A stretch of 64,000 nucleotides of DNA from Motilimonas pumila (GCF_003596335.1 NZ_QZCH01000002.1:1-64000); one strand, 5' to 3'; counted from the first letter of the stretch, positions 19,204-28,420 are shown. Made by a program: numbers and translations. Notes: a model not told the origin generated them from the letters alone.

Positions 19204-19741
19204 CAGAAATTCCCTCTTTTATCTTTTTCATGGCATAACGTAAGCGGCTTTTGGTCGCTTCAAAGCTGGACTTGGTCAGTTCAGCAATGTCTTCTAAACT
19301 AAAGCCCCCTTCGTGTTTTAGTAAAAACACTTCTTTTTGTTGGCTCGGCAGGGCTTCCACCTGAGCGAGCAGTTTGTCGACGGTACGCCCTTGGCTCAAC
19401 TGCACGTCTAACGTGGGTAATTCGTCTTCTGGCTCTGCCACATCATCAAAGTCCAGCAATTGGGCTTTGTTATGTTTGCGGTAATAGTTCACCAAATGAT
19501 TGTGGGCCAAGGTATAAAGCCAGGTGCTGAATTTAGCGCTGACTTGATAGCCCTCTCTGGCATTGATCACTTTCATCCAGATATCTTGGTGCAACTCTTC
19601 AGCCACTTCGGCGCGACTGGTGTGGCGTAAAAAGTAGCGGTACACGCCGCCTTTATGCCTTAAGTATAATTGTTCAAAGGCACTGGCGTCCCCTTGACCA
19701 TAATTTAACATCAGTTGTTCGTCAGAGATGGGCTCTGTCAT
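19190..19741 (-). CDS. ECF-family RNA polymerase sigma factor
   Basis: A 183-residue sigma-70-family protein with region 2 (FEQLYLRHKGGVYRYF through FSTWLYTLAHNHLVNYYRKH) and region 4 (LPSQQKEVFLLKHEGGFSLEDIA, then SRLRYAMKKI). The reading frame is open upstream to 19849, but the conserved part begins at MTEPISDEQL, so the ATG at 19741 is chosen; its ribosome site is weak. It forms an operon with the anti-sigma-like and TM2-like genes. Target promoters are not known. Confidence 0.88.
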   Translation of the reverse strand: MTEPISDEQLMLNYGQGDASAFEQLYLRHKGGVYRYFLRHTSRAEVAEELHQDIWMKVINAREGYQVSAKFSTWLYTLAHNHLVNYYRKHNKAQLLDFDDVAEPEDELPTLDVQLSQGRTVDKLLAQVEALPSQQKEVFLLKHEGGFSLEDIAELTKSSFEATKSRLRYAMKKIKEGISDAHS

Positions 19742-19904
19742 AGTGAGATTAACTTTGTAGCGATGACGATGCTGCTCAACATACCGTACCCGAACAGTTT
19801 GCTCAACTGCTTGGCGATAGTTCGTCTGACGAGTTGCCACTTGCCTCAATATTCTCTCCGTAATAACCGATAAATGTTAGATAAAGCAGCAACGCTAGAA
19901 CATA

Positions 19905-19979
19905 GACCGCGCCAAAGCCTAGGCTCGCGCTGGGTGATGTTAGTGAGCGATATCGCACCGATTTTGTCGCGGTCTTTTT
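19905..19979 (+). ncRNA. Candidate structured RNA (unnamed)
   Basis: In the 428-bp gap between the ECF sigma gene and dacB, a 7-bp outer stem gaccgcg (19905-19911) / cgcggtc (19968-19974) is followed by TTTTT and encloses a nested ggtg / cacc arm with the 10-bp palindrome gcgatatcgc (19947-19956). The layout fits a small RNA ending in a terminator, or the leader of an antisense transcript. No family recognised and no promoter assigned. Confidence 0.25.
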
Positions 19980-20169
19980 GCTCTTTTTTACTGCGTTATA
20001 TTTATCAACCCAGAGGCCATCGTTATGGGGTTAAATTCGTTGCTCAAATAATTGTCAATGAGGTTTGATGAGGTAAAAAGTAATATTTACTAAAACTCAC
20101 TTTAATATGCTTTCTTTTTTGATTTCAGCCATCTAAGGTAAGTGTATTAATAATAATTTAGGCCAAAGC

Positions 20170-21615
20170 ATGAGTGTTCTTTTTATTTTTCTATTGGCTC
20201 TTGTGACCTCCACGGCGCAAGCCGACGCATTCGACGGTTTAGCTGCCAAGCCGCACGTTTCTTATTTGGTAACGACCACCAACGGCGCCATTATTGAACA
20301 ACACGATATGCTGGTGCGTAAAGCGCCTGCCAGTACCCAAAAATTACTGACCGCAGTGGCTGCAAAAAAGTTGCTAGGGGGGAATTATCGTTTTGATACC
20401 CAGTTTGAGGTCAGCCAAAAGGCCAGCCTTAAGCAAGGCTCTTTAAATCAAGATTTGCGCTTGCGCATGTCGGGAGCGCCTGACTTTACCCGCACTCAGC
20501 TGCGCAGTATGTTGAAAGAGCTTAAAAAACACGGTGTAAAGCGCATTCAAGGCGATATCTTGATTAATGACGCCAAGTTTAATGGTTACCATTGGAGTAA
20601 TGGCCAATCTTGGAATGATTTGGGCGTGTGTTACACCTCGCCGAGCAGTGCGGTGATTTTGAATCGCAACTGTGTACAGGGTAATTTGTCTTTGGGTAAA
20701 GACGGCGAGACCCGCTTGTTTATTCCCAAGCACGAGCCATTACGCATTGAAAATACAACGATTGCTGTCACCGCGAAAGAAAAGCGCGCGCAGCATTGTG
20801 ATTTAGAACTCAATCGAGGTGATAAAAATCACTACCAATTGACGGGGTGCTTTGTGCCAAGGCAAAAGCCGACGCCGATGAAGTTTTCAATTAATGATCC
20901 TGTGACATACTTCGCCAGCATCTTAGCTGCCGAGTTAAAAAGTCTTGGTATACAGCACCAAGGGAGTATTAAGCGTGAAGGCTTTGAAGTGCCAGAAGGG
21001 CAGGTGTTAGTGAAACAACGTTCTGCCAGTTTAGATAGCTTATTAAGTCGTATGCTTAAACGTTCAGACAATTTAATTGCCGACGTGGTGTTTAAAACCA
21101 TAGGGGCCGTTTATTACCAACAGCCGGGTAACTTCCGTAATGGTGGTTTGGCGGTGAAGCGAGTGTTAGGTAGCGCAGGCATTGATTTAAGTGAAGCCAT
21201 TTTGGCGGACGGTTCGGGATTGTCGCGTCATAACCTGATCACGGTGAAGCAATTAGTAGACGTGATGGCTTACACCTTCAACAACGATAAACAATTAGGC
21301 TTGATCAACTTGCTGGCGGTTTCAGGCGTGGATGGTACCTTGCAATATCGTCGCTCATTGGCGATTGACAGTTTAAAGGGCAAGGTAAAAGCAAAAACGG
21401 GTTCGCTAAAAAGCGTTGTGAACATGGTGGGGGTAATTGAAACCGAAAAAGGCCCTAGGTTGTTTGCGTATTTGGTCAGTGGTTACTATCTACCGGCTAA
21501 ACAATATAAACAGTACCGCCAGAAGCTAAACCCTATTAGACAGTTTGAGCGTGATTTTTTCACGCAGTTACTAAAACAGGGAAAACTGGGACCGATACAA
21601 ACCGCTAGCCAATAA
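20170..21615 (+). CDS. dacB: D-alanyl-D-alanine carboxypeptidase/endopeptidase (PBP4)
   Basis: A 481-residue class C penicillin-binding protein that trims and cleaves peptidoglycan cross-links in the periplasm. A signal peptide ends near AQADA. Active-site motifs are intact: SxxK at 55-58 (STQK), SxN at 299-301 (SDN), KTG at 409-411. Length matches E. coli PBP4 (477). It is transcribed alone; the 428-bp region upstream separates it from the ECF sigma operon. Confidence 0.95.
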   Translation: MSVLFIFLLALVTSTAQADAFDGLAAKPHVSYLVTTTNGAIIEQHDMLVRKAPASTQKLLTAVAAKKLLGGNYRFDTQFEVSQKASLKQGSLNQDLRLRMSGAPDFTRTQLRSMLKELKKHGVKRIQGDILINDAKFNGYHWSNGQSWNDLGVCYTSPSSAVILNRNCVQGNLSLGKDGETRLFIPKHEPLRIENTTIAVTAKEKRAQHCDLELNRGDKNHYQLTGCFVPRQKPTPMKFSINDPVTYFASILAAELKSLGIQHQGSIKREGFEVPEGQVLVKQRSASLDSLLSRMLKRSDNLIADVVFKTIGAVYYQQPGNFRNGGLAVKRVLGSAGIDLSEAILADGSGLSRHNLITVKQLVDVMAYTFNNDKQLGLINLLAVSGVDGTLQYRRSLAIDSLKGKVKAKTGSLKSVVNMVGVIETEKGPRLFAYLVSGYYLPAKQYKQYRQKLNPIRQFERDFFTQLLKQGKLGPIQTASQ

Positions 21616-21631
21616 CAGCCGTTGGGTCTTA

Positions 21632-21656
21632 TCCGGCCTGGTTTGCGCAGGCCGGA
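21632..21656. terminator. Hairpin between convergent dacB and bactofilin
   Basis: Perfect 9-bp GC-rich stem tccggcctg / caggccgga with a 7-nt loop between two convergent genes. There is no clear T tract, so termination may be inefficient. Confidence 0.5.
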
Positions 21657-21676
21657 CAGAGCACGCAGTGAGAGCG

Positions 21677-22111
21677 TTATTTTTTAGCGACTTTCTTTGC
21701 TTCAGAAATGGCTTCTTGCACCGGATCTTGTTTTTTATCGTCCGACTTTTTGTCGAAATCCAAGACCTTTTTGTCGTCTATTTTTTGTTTACGCACGCCA
21801 AAGAATTGGCCGCCGCGGTCGATGCGAATGTCGTTACTGAATAATTCGCCATTCACTTCACCCTTGTTTTCAACGTTGAGGATTTCACAATGTGTTTCGC
21901 CGTCAATTTTGCCGGACACAAACACTTCAGTGGCTCGCAATACGCCAATCAGGTTGCCATTGCGTCCGATGGTCACGTTGCCATCGCAGGTAAGGGTGCC
22001 TTCCACTGTGCCATTAATGATCACTTCACCTTTTAAGTTCAAATCGCCGGTAATCGCGCAATTTTCAGAAATATAGGTGAGGCCATCTTCTTCTTTGATT
22101 TTTTTAAACAT
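21677..22111 (-). CDS. Bactofilin family cytoskeletal protein
   Basis: A 144-residue protein with a central beta-helical bactofilin (DUF583) domain: regular Gly/Val/Ile repeats from about 15 to 105 (ISENCAITGDLNLKGEVIING, then NVTIGRNGNLIG), and a charged Lys/Asp-rich tail. Bactofilins polymerise without nucleotide and organise cell-wall enzymes. The frame runs upstream to 22195, but MFKKIKEEDG at 22111 is the family-like start. Its neighbour dacB is a peptidoglycan enzyme, a fitting functional partner. Confidence 0.9.
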   Translation of the reverse strand: MFKKIKEEDGLTYISENCAITGDLNLKGEVIINGTVEGTLTCDGNVTIGRNGNLIGVLRATEVFVSGKIDGETHCEILNVENKGEVNGELFSNDIRIDRGGQFFGVRKQKIDDKKVLDFDKKSDDKKQDPVQEAISEAKKVAKK

Positions 22112-22256
22112 AATATAATTACCTGAGAGAGATGCCGCTAGCTTACAAAGAGTCGTTTCAATCGGCAATGCACGAGATAACAATCTGAGGCACAATAGAT
22201 TAAATATTATTCACTTTACGTAAAATTTAACGCATTAGTATGACGAGGTCGTGGAA

Positions 22257-23009
22257 ATGGTAAAATTTATCGCCTTGCTGCTAATGGCTGGGCTGACATT
22301 AAACGTTCACGCGGCCAGTGTAAAAGTCTTTGCGGCAGCATCTTTGAGTCCTGCGTTACAGCAAATAATAGAACGTTATGAACAGCTACATGACGATGAT
22401 ATTGTCTTGGTAAGCGGTGCATCTTCAGCGTTGGCTCGGCAAGTTAGTCAAGGCGCCCCGGCAGATATTTACGTGTCAGCAAACCAGGCTTGGATGCAGT
22501 ATGTGTTGGACAATACGGCGATAAATACTGCTAAGTCGCAGCCTTGGCTTGGTAATCAATTGGTGTTGGTTGCCAGTGGGCCACAACAAGGATTTGATGT
22601 CACTAGTGTGCAGGCATGGCAAGCGGCGTTACAGCAAGACTATCTAGCTATGGCGGATAGCCGTCATGTGCCGGCTGGCATCTATGGCAAACAAGCATTA
22701 TCCGCGTTAGGCGTGTGGTCAGAATTAGCTCATAAAATAGCCGCCAGTAATAACGTGCGGGCAGCGCTGGCGTTGGTTGAACGAGGTGCTGCGCCGTTGG
22801 CTGTGGTGTATCAAACCGATGCCGAGGCTTCTGCAAAAGTGCACACTTTGGCAGTGTTTCCCAAAGACAGCCACGATCCTATTATTTACCCCGCGCTCTT
22901 ATTATCTGAGACGCGAGCATCAGCCCGGTTTTATGACTTTTTGTGGTCACAGCAAGCATTGGCAACGCTGAGCCAGCACAGCTTTGAGGTATTTCCTCGT
23001 GTTAACTGA
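22257..23009 (+). CDS. modA: Molybdate ABC transporter, periplasmic binding protein
   Basis: A 250-residue ModA with a signal peptide (cut near VHAAS) and the oxyanion-binding framework VFAAASLSPAL, SGASSALARQV and GAPADIYVSA. It captures molybdate or tungstate and delivers it to ModBC. The ATG at 257 of this hundred (22257) is chosen over a GTG at 22251 because the gagg ribosome site at 22244 is correctly spaced only for the ATG. An imperfect palindrome, cgtaaaatttaacg (22219-22232), lies upstream and could be an operator. Confidence 0.95.
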   Translation: MVKFIALLLMAGLTLNVHAASVKVFAAASLSPALQQIIERYEQLHDDDIVLVSGASSALARQVSQGAPADIYVSANQAWMQYVLDNTAINTAKSQPWLGNQLVLVASGPQQGFDVTSVQAWQAALQQDYLAMADSRHVPAGIYGKQALSALGVWSELAHKIAASNNVRAALALVERGAAPLAVVYQTDAEASAKVHTLAVFPKDSHDPIIYPALLLSETRASARFYDFLWSQQALATLSQHSFEVFPRVN

Positions 23010-23682
23010 TTATGAATGGCAAGCCCTAGCGCTCAGTTTAAAAGTGTCTTCGGTGGCGGTGGCAGCCAGCTTACCGGTGGGAATATTGGTGGCTTGGGTT
23101 CTGGCTAAAAAAGAATTTTGGGGTAAAAGCTTATTAAATAGTGTAGTGCATTTACCTTTGGTGTTACCGCCAGTGGTCACGGGGTATTTGCTGCTCTTGC
23201 TATTTAGTCGTAACGGGATGCTAGGGCAACCTTTACAGCAATGGTTTGGTCTGAGCTTTGCGTTTAGTTGGCAAGGCGCTGCACTGGCTGCGGCGGTGGT
23301 GGCTTTCCCGTTAATGGTAAGAGCAATCAGGCAAGCTTTTGAAAATGTTGACCCAAAACTTGAGCAAGCTGCTCGAACCTTAGGCGCTTCACCGTTTAAG
23401 GTTTTCTACACCATTAGTTTACCTTTGGTTTACCCCGGTATTTTAGCCGGAATGGTGTTGGCATTTGCCCGCAGTTTGGGTGAGTTTGGCGCAACCATTA
23501 CCTTTGTTTCAAATATTCCAGAGCAAACCCAAACCTTGCCACTCGCGATGTTCAGCTTCATTGAAACTCCAGGTGCGGAATCTGAGGCTGCGCGTTTGTG
23601 TATTATCGCCATTGTATTGTCTATTACAGCATTGCTGGCATCAGAGTGGTTGCTCAGACGCAATCATCAGGAGCGCCGCTGA
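22999..23682 (+). CDS. modB: Molybdate ABC transporter permease
   Basis: A 227-residue ModB with five to six membrane helices and the permease coupling loop (EQAARTLGASPFKVF). It is close to E. coli ModB throughout (LTDYEWQAL, HLPLVLPPVVTGYLL, ARSLGEFGATITFVSNIP). The GTG start at 22999 aligns with the family N-terminus and has a gagg site at 22986; it overlaps modA by 11 nt. Confidence 0.96.
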   Translation: MLTDYEWQALALSLKVSSVAVAASLPVGILVAWVLAKKEFWGKSLLNSVVHLPLVLPPVVTGYLLLLLFSRNGMLGQPLQQWFGLSFAFSWQGAALAAAVVAFPLMVRAIRQAFENVDPKLEQAARTLGASPFKVFYTISLPLVYPGILAGMVLAFARSLGEFGATITFVSNIPEQTQTLPLAMFSFIETPGAESEAARLCIIAIVLSITALLASEWLLRRNHQERR

Positions 23683-24755
23683 TGTTGAGTCTCAAAATCA
23701 GCAAACAACTCGGTCAATGCGCGTTAGATTTTCATTGTGATCTGCCTGGCCATGGCGTGATAGGGGTGTTTGGTGTATCTGGCTCGGGTAAAACCAGCTT
23801 GATTAATATGATTGCTGGATTAATCACCCCTGACAGTGGCAGCATAACGTTTGCGGGGCAGTGCTTTTTTGATGGCAATAAAGGCCTAAACTTAGCGCCA
23901 GAACGACGCCGAATTGGCTATGTGTTCCAAGACGCTAGGCTCTTTCCCCATTACACCGTGCAAGGCAATTTGCTTTATGGCTGCCCCAAAGAAGAGCAAG
24001 ACAAGCTGAGCGAGGTTGTGGAATTATTGGGTATCGCCCATTTACTTTCACGTTTTCCTGAGCAGCTCTCGGGCGGTGAAAAACAGCGAGTCGCTATTGG
24101 CCGCGCATTGCTTACTCAGCCAGAAATGTTGCTGATGGACGAGCCTTTGGCGGCCCTTGATCAGCCTCGTAAGCAGGAATTGTTACCTTACTTAAAACGG
24201 ATTGCGAAGCGCAGCCAAATCCCTATTTTATACGTGACGCATCAACAGCAAGAACTGCTACAGCTGGTGGATGAGTTATTGGTCGTCAGTGATGGCCAGG
24301 TGGCGTGCCAAGGTACCTTGGAAGAGGTGTGGAATAGCCCTGCCATGTTACCTTGGCAGCAAGCCGAAGGGGTAAGTAGTCTGTTACTTGCCAAGGTAAT
24401 GCAACAAGATGAGCGTCATGGCATGACGCCTTTGTCGCTGGCGCCAGAATGTCATTTATGGTCGTCAGAAGTGTCGCTGGCACCCGAGCAGCAGGTGAGG
24501 TTGAAAGTTGCCGCGAAAGACGTAGCGTTAAGTCGCAGTAAACCCGAAGGCACCAGCATGAGAAACATAGTAGCCGCGACCATCACCGACATTGAGGTGC
24601 TAGCACAGCAACAAGTTATGGTCAGCCTAAATTTGGCCGAGCAAGTCATAAAAGCGCAAATTACTTTGTGGGCGCAGCAAGAAATGAAGCTGCAAGTAGG
24701 CGAGCAAGTTTACGCTTTGATAAAAGGCATAAACTTGCAAGGGGTGGCTTTGTAG
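23682..24755 (+). CDS. modC: Molybdate ABC transporter ATP-binding protein
   Basis: A 357-residue ModC. Walker A GVSGSGKTS (31-39), signature LSGGEKQRVAIGRAL (129-143), Walker B MLLMDEPLAALD (149-160). The C-terminal 70 residues form a MOP (molybdate-binding) domain, which may sense molybdate in the cell. The ATG overlaps the modB stop by one base (TGATG), and aggag precedes it. No terminator was seen after the gene. Confidence 0.96.
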   Translation: MLSLKISKQLGQCALDFHCDLPGHGVIGVFGVSGSGKTSLINMIAGLITPDSGSITFAGQCFFDGNKGLNLAPERRRIGYVFQDARLFPHYTVQGNLLYGCPKEEQDKLSEVVELLGIAHLLSRFPEQLSGGEKQRVAIGRALLTQPEMLLMDEPLAALDQPRKQELLPYLKRIAKRSQIPILYVTHQQQELLQLVDELLVVSDGQVACQGTLEEVWNSPAMLPWQQAEGVSSLLLAKVMQQDERHGMTPLSLAPECHLWSSEVSLAPEQQVRLKVAAKDVALSRSKPEGTSMRNIVAATITDIEVLAQQQVMVSLNLAEQVIKAQITLWAQQEMKLQVGEQVYALIKGINLQGVAL

Positions 24756-24873
24756 GCTTTTACTGAAGATATCTCGTTTTGCTATAACGCCGCTATTAGC
24801 TCATATCAGAGCTTAACTTTGCCTTTTCATATACATTCAAGCCATGCTCGCAAAGTAAATGGTGGGCTAACCT

Positions 24874-25194
24874 TCATTGTTCAAACAAGTAGGACATATC
24901 TTCACCATGGCCATCAAGAATATCTTCTAGTTCAATGCCTTCGATTTTTTCTCCAAACATTAGGTCGACTTCTACGGCTGTGTACAGGTCTTCCACTAAT
25001 GTGAATAGGTTGTAGCGATGTTCATTCGCAATGTCATTGCTAACCAGTTGAAATAGTGACGCCATATTGGCCCAACCGTTTAAACTGGTCTCATCGGAGC
25101 CAAGTGAGTGGAAATTACTTTCAAATTTACCATTGAAGTAAAAGGCTAACGTGCTCTCTATGTAAGCGGTTTTTTTACTCAACTGAGTCTCCAT
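24874..25194 (-). CDS. Conserved-looking hypothetical protein
   Basis: A 106-residue acidic, soluble protein I do not recognise. It has no signal peptide or membrane segment and is rich in Glu, Asp and Leu. It stands alone, convergent with modC and divergent from the PsiD/Psd-like gene. Codon use looks like its neighbours, which supports a real gene. Confidence 0.6.
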   Translation of the reverse strand: METQLSKKTAYIESTLAFYFNGKFESNFHSLGSDETSLNGWANMASLFQLVSNDIANEHRYNLFTLVEDLYTAVEVDLMFGEKIEGIELEDILDGHGEDMSYLFEQ

Positions 25195-25408
25195 GGTTAC
25201 ACCCTGTTTTCCAATCTGTGTGAGAAGCGTTGTTATACTTATCTCCCCCGCTTAAAAGCTAAACCTTGAGGTAGCCACTCATATTTTAATGTGGGCCATC
25301 AGCAATGGCGATAATTAAAACGGGATGCTCAAGCTGAAAGCTAAATGTGCCGATCTCGTCTAGAGCTATACTTTTAATGATATATTTGTTAATTGCTAGG
25401 AGTCTAAT

Positions 25409-26701
25409 ATGGCTACTCCCTATCGCGTTGGTGCATGGCTACCCTCTGATCATGCTCATCTGAGTCATTGGCTTAAGGCTCTTGCCGAAAAAGCCAATCA
25501 AGATAAAAGCGAGTTTCACCCCAGTGTTGCGAAGCTAAAGCATTTGATTGAGACAGACGCTGAGATTTATATGCTGTTTAATCAAATGTGGGGGCAAATT
25601 CCTAATAAGCCGCCTTACAATCGTTCGCCAACAAATAAACCGGCAGCGCGCAATTATTTGCAAATGCTGCGAATGATCAATTTAGTACTCACTCATGCGC
25701 CAGAGTTTTTGGTCGATGAGGATGATCAGCCTTTAGGGCTCATCGGCTGTCCGATTAATGCCATATTAGACTGGGCAATGGGAACCACAGCTGGCTACGC
25801 TGCGTTTATTCAGCCTAAAGTTAATCGACACTTTAAAGATATTCTTGACGCGTGGGGTGCCTACCTTATGTCGCCGGATTCAGCCAGTGTACTGAATGAA
25901 AAGCCTAATGGCTGGTTTGGATGCCACGCGAAAGCGACGAAGGAATTAAAGCATTTCGATGAAATGTATATTTGCAGTCCTGAAATATTGCATCATGGCT
26001 TCCATTCTTGGGATGACTTTTTTACGCGTCAATTTCGCCCAGGACAGCGGCCTGTAGCGGCACCCGGTGATGATAATGTGGTGGTTAATGCTTGTGAATC
26101 CGCGCCGTTTCGTTGCAGTCATAATGTGCAACGATTTGATGCGTTTTGGATTAAATCACAATGCTACTCTTTAATTCATATGTTAGATAGCGACCCGTTG
26201 ACGGATTATTTTGAGGGTGGAACCGTTTACCAAGCGTTTTTAAGTGCGCTGAGTTACCACAGGTGGCACGCGCCAGTGAGTGGTAGAATCATTTCGATTA
26301 AGCATATACCGGGTACGTATTATTCTGAGCCTTTGGTTGAGGGCTTCAATGGCCCTGATGGCCCCGATCCCTCCGGGCCGAATGATTCTCAGGGCTATAT
26401 TACGGAAGTGGCGACGCGCGCTTTAGTTGTCATTCAAGCGGATAACCCTGCCCTTAGTTTAGTGGGCTTTCTTGCGGTAGGCATGGCAGAAGTCTCGACC
26501 TGTGACGTGACGGTGGAAGTTGGTAAGCACGTAAGCAAAGGAGAGCAACTAGGCATGTTCCACTTTGGCGGCTCTACTCACTGTTTAATTTTCTCGCCCA
26601 AGGTGAAGTTAGCGTTTGATTTCCACGGCCAAACTCCAGGATTAGATGCTAGCAACATTCCTATTAACTCTGCGATTGCAAGAGTGGTAAGCGAGACCTA
26701 A
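25409..26701 (+). CDS. PsiD/phosphatidylserine decarboxylase-like pyruvoyl enzyme
   Basis: A 430-residue protein with an N-terminal domain like the PSDC region of fungal L-tryptophan decarboxylase PsiD (NYLQMLRMINLVL, WDDFFTRQFRPGQRP) and a C-terminal phosphatidylserine-decarboxylase core. The self-cleavage motif is GGST at 387-390, with Ser389 expected to become the pyruvoyl group; classical Psd enzymes have LGST. No signal peptide and no membrane helix. It probably decarboxylates an amino acid or related carboxylate; the substrate is unknown. Start supported by aggag at 25398. It stands alone, so context gives no pathway. Confidence 0.8.
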   Translation: MATPYRVGAWLPSDHAHLSHWLKALAEKANQDKSEFHPSVAKLKHLIETDAEIYMLFNQMWGQIPNKPPYNRSPTNKPAARNYLQMLRMINLVLTHAPEFLVDEDDQPLGLIGCPINAILDWAMGTTAGYAAFIQPKVNRHFKDILDAWGAYLMSPDSASVLNEKPNGWFGCHAKATKELKHFDEMYICSPEILHHGFHSWDDFFTRQFRPGQRPVAAPGDDNVVVNACESAPFRCSHNVQRFDAFWIKSQCYSLIHMLDSDPLTDYFEGGTVYQAFLSALSYHRWHAPVSGRIISIKHIPGTYYSEPLVEGFNGPDGPDPSGPNDSQGYITEVATRALVVIQADNPALSLVGFLAVGMAEVSTCDVTVEVGKHVSKGEQLGMFHFGGSTHCLIFSPKVKLAFDFHGQTPGLDASNIPINSAIARVVSET

Positions 26702-26844
26702 GAGTACTTTAAGGGTTTTACCCACGTTTAACTGGATCGCTTAACTGCTTTTCATTGAAGCATGGTTGATTAATGCAGCCCCTTGTTTTTAATAAAGGTG
26801 TTTATTTAGTGATATGCGATTCACTTATTTTGGGCTATTGCTCT

Positions 26845-27351
26845 TTAAAACTTACGTTTTAAATCCCTTGCCAATATTAACGCTAAGCCAATGACTTGCA
26901 GGAAAATGGCCATGCTCTTCAAGCTGTTGACTTGGTTACTGAGGGTGTTTTCTTGTTCCATGAGAGTCAGATTTTGCAAATAAGTTGTGTCAATGGCACT
27001 GCGGCTTAGTTGCTGCTGTGCCAGGACAAGCTTGTCAATGTCAGCAAATGAACGACTTGAGATTTCTTCAATGGGGTGTTGTAGCAAATCACTGAGTTGC
27101 TGCAATAGGCTGGTTTTAATAGGGTCAGGTAGTTCAGTAGGCTGGCTTAGTAACAGCATTAAGGTATCGCGCTTTTGTTCGAGTAAGGTGATGGATTGCC
27201 ACTTTAAGCCAATCTGCATGTTATTAGCTTGCTGGGTTTGCTGTAATTGATGAACCTCTAACAATCTTTCTTCAATCACAAAATGTGTGGTTAATGCCGC
27301 GATAATATTAAACATCAAGCCCACCGCAACCAGCACCCAAGTAGCAATCAT
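26845..27351 (-). CDS. Hypothetical membrane protein with coiled coil
   Basis: A 168-residue protein with one hydrophobic helix at each end (about 3-25 and 146-163) and a long Gln/Leu-rich helical, probably coiled-coil, middle of about 115 residues. The layout resembles the sensor part of a chemoreceptor or kinase, but no signalling domain follows. Function unknown. Confidence 0.6.
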   Translation of the reverse strand: MIATWVLVAVGLMFNIIAALTTHFVIEERLLEVHQLQQTQQANNMQIGLKWQSITLLEQKRDTLMLLLSQPTELPDPIKTSLLQQLSDLLQHPIEEISSRSFADIDKLVLAQQQLSRSAIDTTYLQNLTLMEQENTLSNQVNSLKSMAIFLQVIGLALILARDLKRKF

Positions 27352-27470
27352 AATGTTCTCCTTTTATCATTTTTAGTATGGATGAAGTTACCAAAAATTG
27401 TTTGATTTCATGTCAAGGCTGGAGATGGAAGGTGTAGACTTAAGAGAAAGTTTAAAGTGGAACTACAACA

Positions 27471-27761
27471 ATGAATATTAGCCATAAAATCACCTCAGAA
27501 GGTGGCGCGTTTTACACCTTACCCGAAGATGAGAATAGCGCCGTAATGCGTTATTTAAGTTTGGATAATCAGGTTATTTCGGTAAATAGCACGAAGGTGC
27601 CGGAGCAGTTTCGCGGCCAAGGTGTCGCGATGAAATTAATGCAGGCCATGATTGAGTATGCAGAGCAGCAGCAACTTAAAGTTGTGCCCGCTTGTAGCTA
27701 TGTTGAGAAAATGTTTGAACGCTACCCGCAGTGGCAACATTTATTAGCGGAGAAAGCATAA
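27471..27761 (+). CDS. Small GNAT-like acetyltransferase
   Basis: A 96-residue GNAT of the short NATD1/YjdJ type. The acetyl-CoA loop is visible as VPEQFRGQGVAMKLM and the C-terminal strand-helix as LKVVPACSYVEKMFERYP. The substrate is unknown. It overlaps the SDR gene by one base (TAATG), so the two are translationally coupled. Confidence 0.88.
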   Translation: MNISHKITSEGGAFYTLPEDENSAVMRYLSLDNQVISVNSTKVPEQFRGQGVAMKLMQAMIEYAEQQQLKVVPACSYVEKMFERYPQWQHLLAEKA

Positions 27762-28420
27762 TGGCTATTGTGATTACCGGTGCTAATCGAGGTATTGGCT
27801 TAGCCCTCGCGCAGTTATATCACCAGCGTGGAGAGCAGGTGATAGGTGTTTGCCGCCAAGGTTCGCCGGAGTTAGCCGCTGTAGCAGAAAGGGTGATAGA
27901 GAATATTGATGTTACCCAAGCTGAAGATGTGCGGCAGTTGAAGCAACATTTAACGGCTAGCAATATTCGTATTTTGATCAACAACGCCGGCCTCTTGGCG
28001 GATGAAGTGTTAGGCGATATCGACTTTGACAGCATCCGTTTGCAAATGGAAATTAACGCGTTTGGACCATTACGTGTGACCGAAGCGCTTTTGCCCTGTA
28101 TGCAGCAAGGCGCGAAAATTATTAATATCACCAGCAGAATGGGCTCAATAGCAGATAATACTTCTGGTGGTCGATATGGTTATCGAGCGTCAAAGGCGGC
28201 GTTAAATGCGTTTGGTAAATCATTGGCAGAAGATCTCAAAGAGCAAGGTATAGCGGTGGCGCAACTTCACCCAGGTTGGGTGCAAACGCGAATGGTCAAC
28301 TTTGGTGGTTTAATTTCGGCGGATGACTCCGCAGCTGGAATTGCCGCTCGAATTGATGAGCTAACAATCGAAAACACGGGCGGTTTTTGGCACAGTAATG
28401 GCGAGCAACTGGCTTGGTAA
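27761..28420 (+). CDS. Short-chain dehydrogenase/reductase
   Basis: A 219-residue SDR. The NAD(P)-binding motif TGANRGIG is at 6-13, NNAG at about 77-80, catalytic Ser in INITSRMGS, and YxxxK in GYRASKAALN. It resembles C-factor/CsgA-like SDRs, but the substrate cannot be inferred. Start set by the one-base overlap with the GNAT gene. A structured intergenic element follows. Confidence 0.9.
   Translation: MAIVITGANRGIGLALAQLYHQRGEQVIGVCRQGSPELAAVAERVIENIDVTQAEDVRQLKQHLTASNIRILINNAGLLADEVLGDIDFDSIRLQMEINAFGPLRVTEALLPCMQQGAKIINITSRMGSIADNTSGGRYGYRASKAALNAFGKSLAEDLKEQGIAVAQLHPGWVQTRMVNFGGLISADDSAAGIAARIDELTIENTGGFWHSNGEQLAW

Noticed and set aside
19874-20068. 64-codon plus-strand frame between the ECF sigma gene and dacB
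   Set aside because: No ribosome site or recognisable protein features, and it runs through the palindromic candidate RNA.
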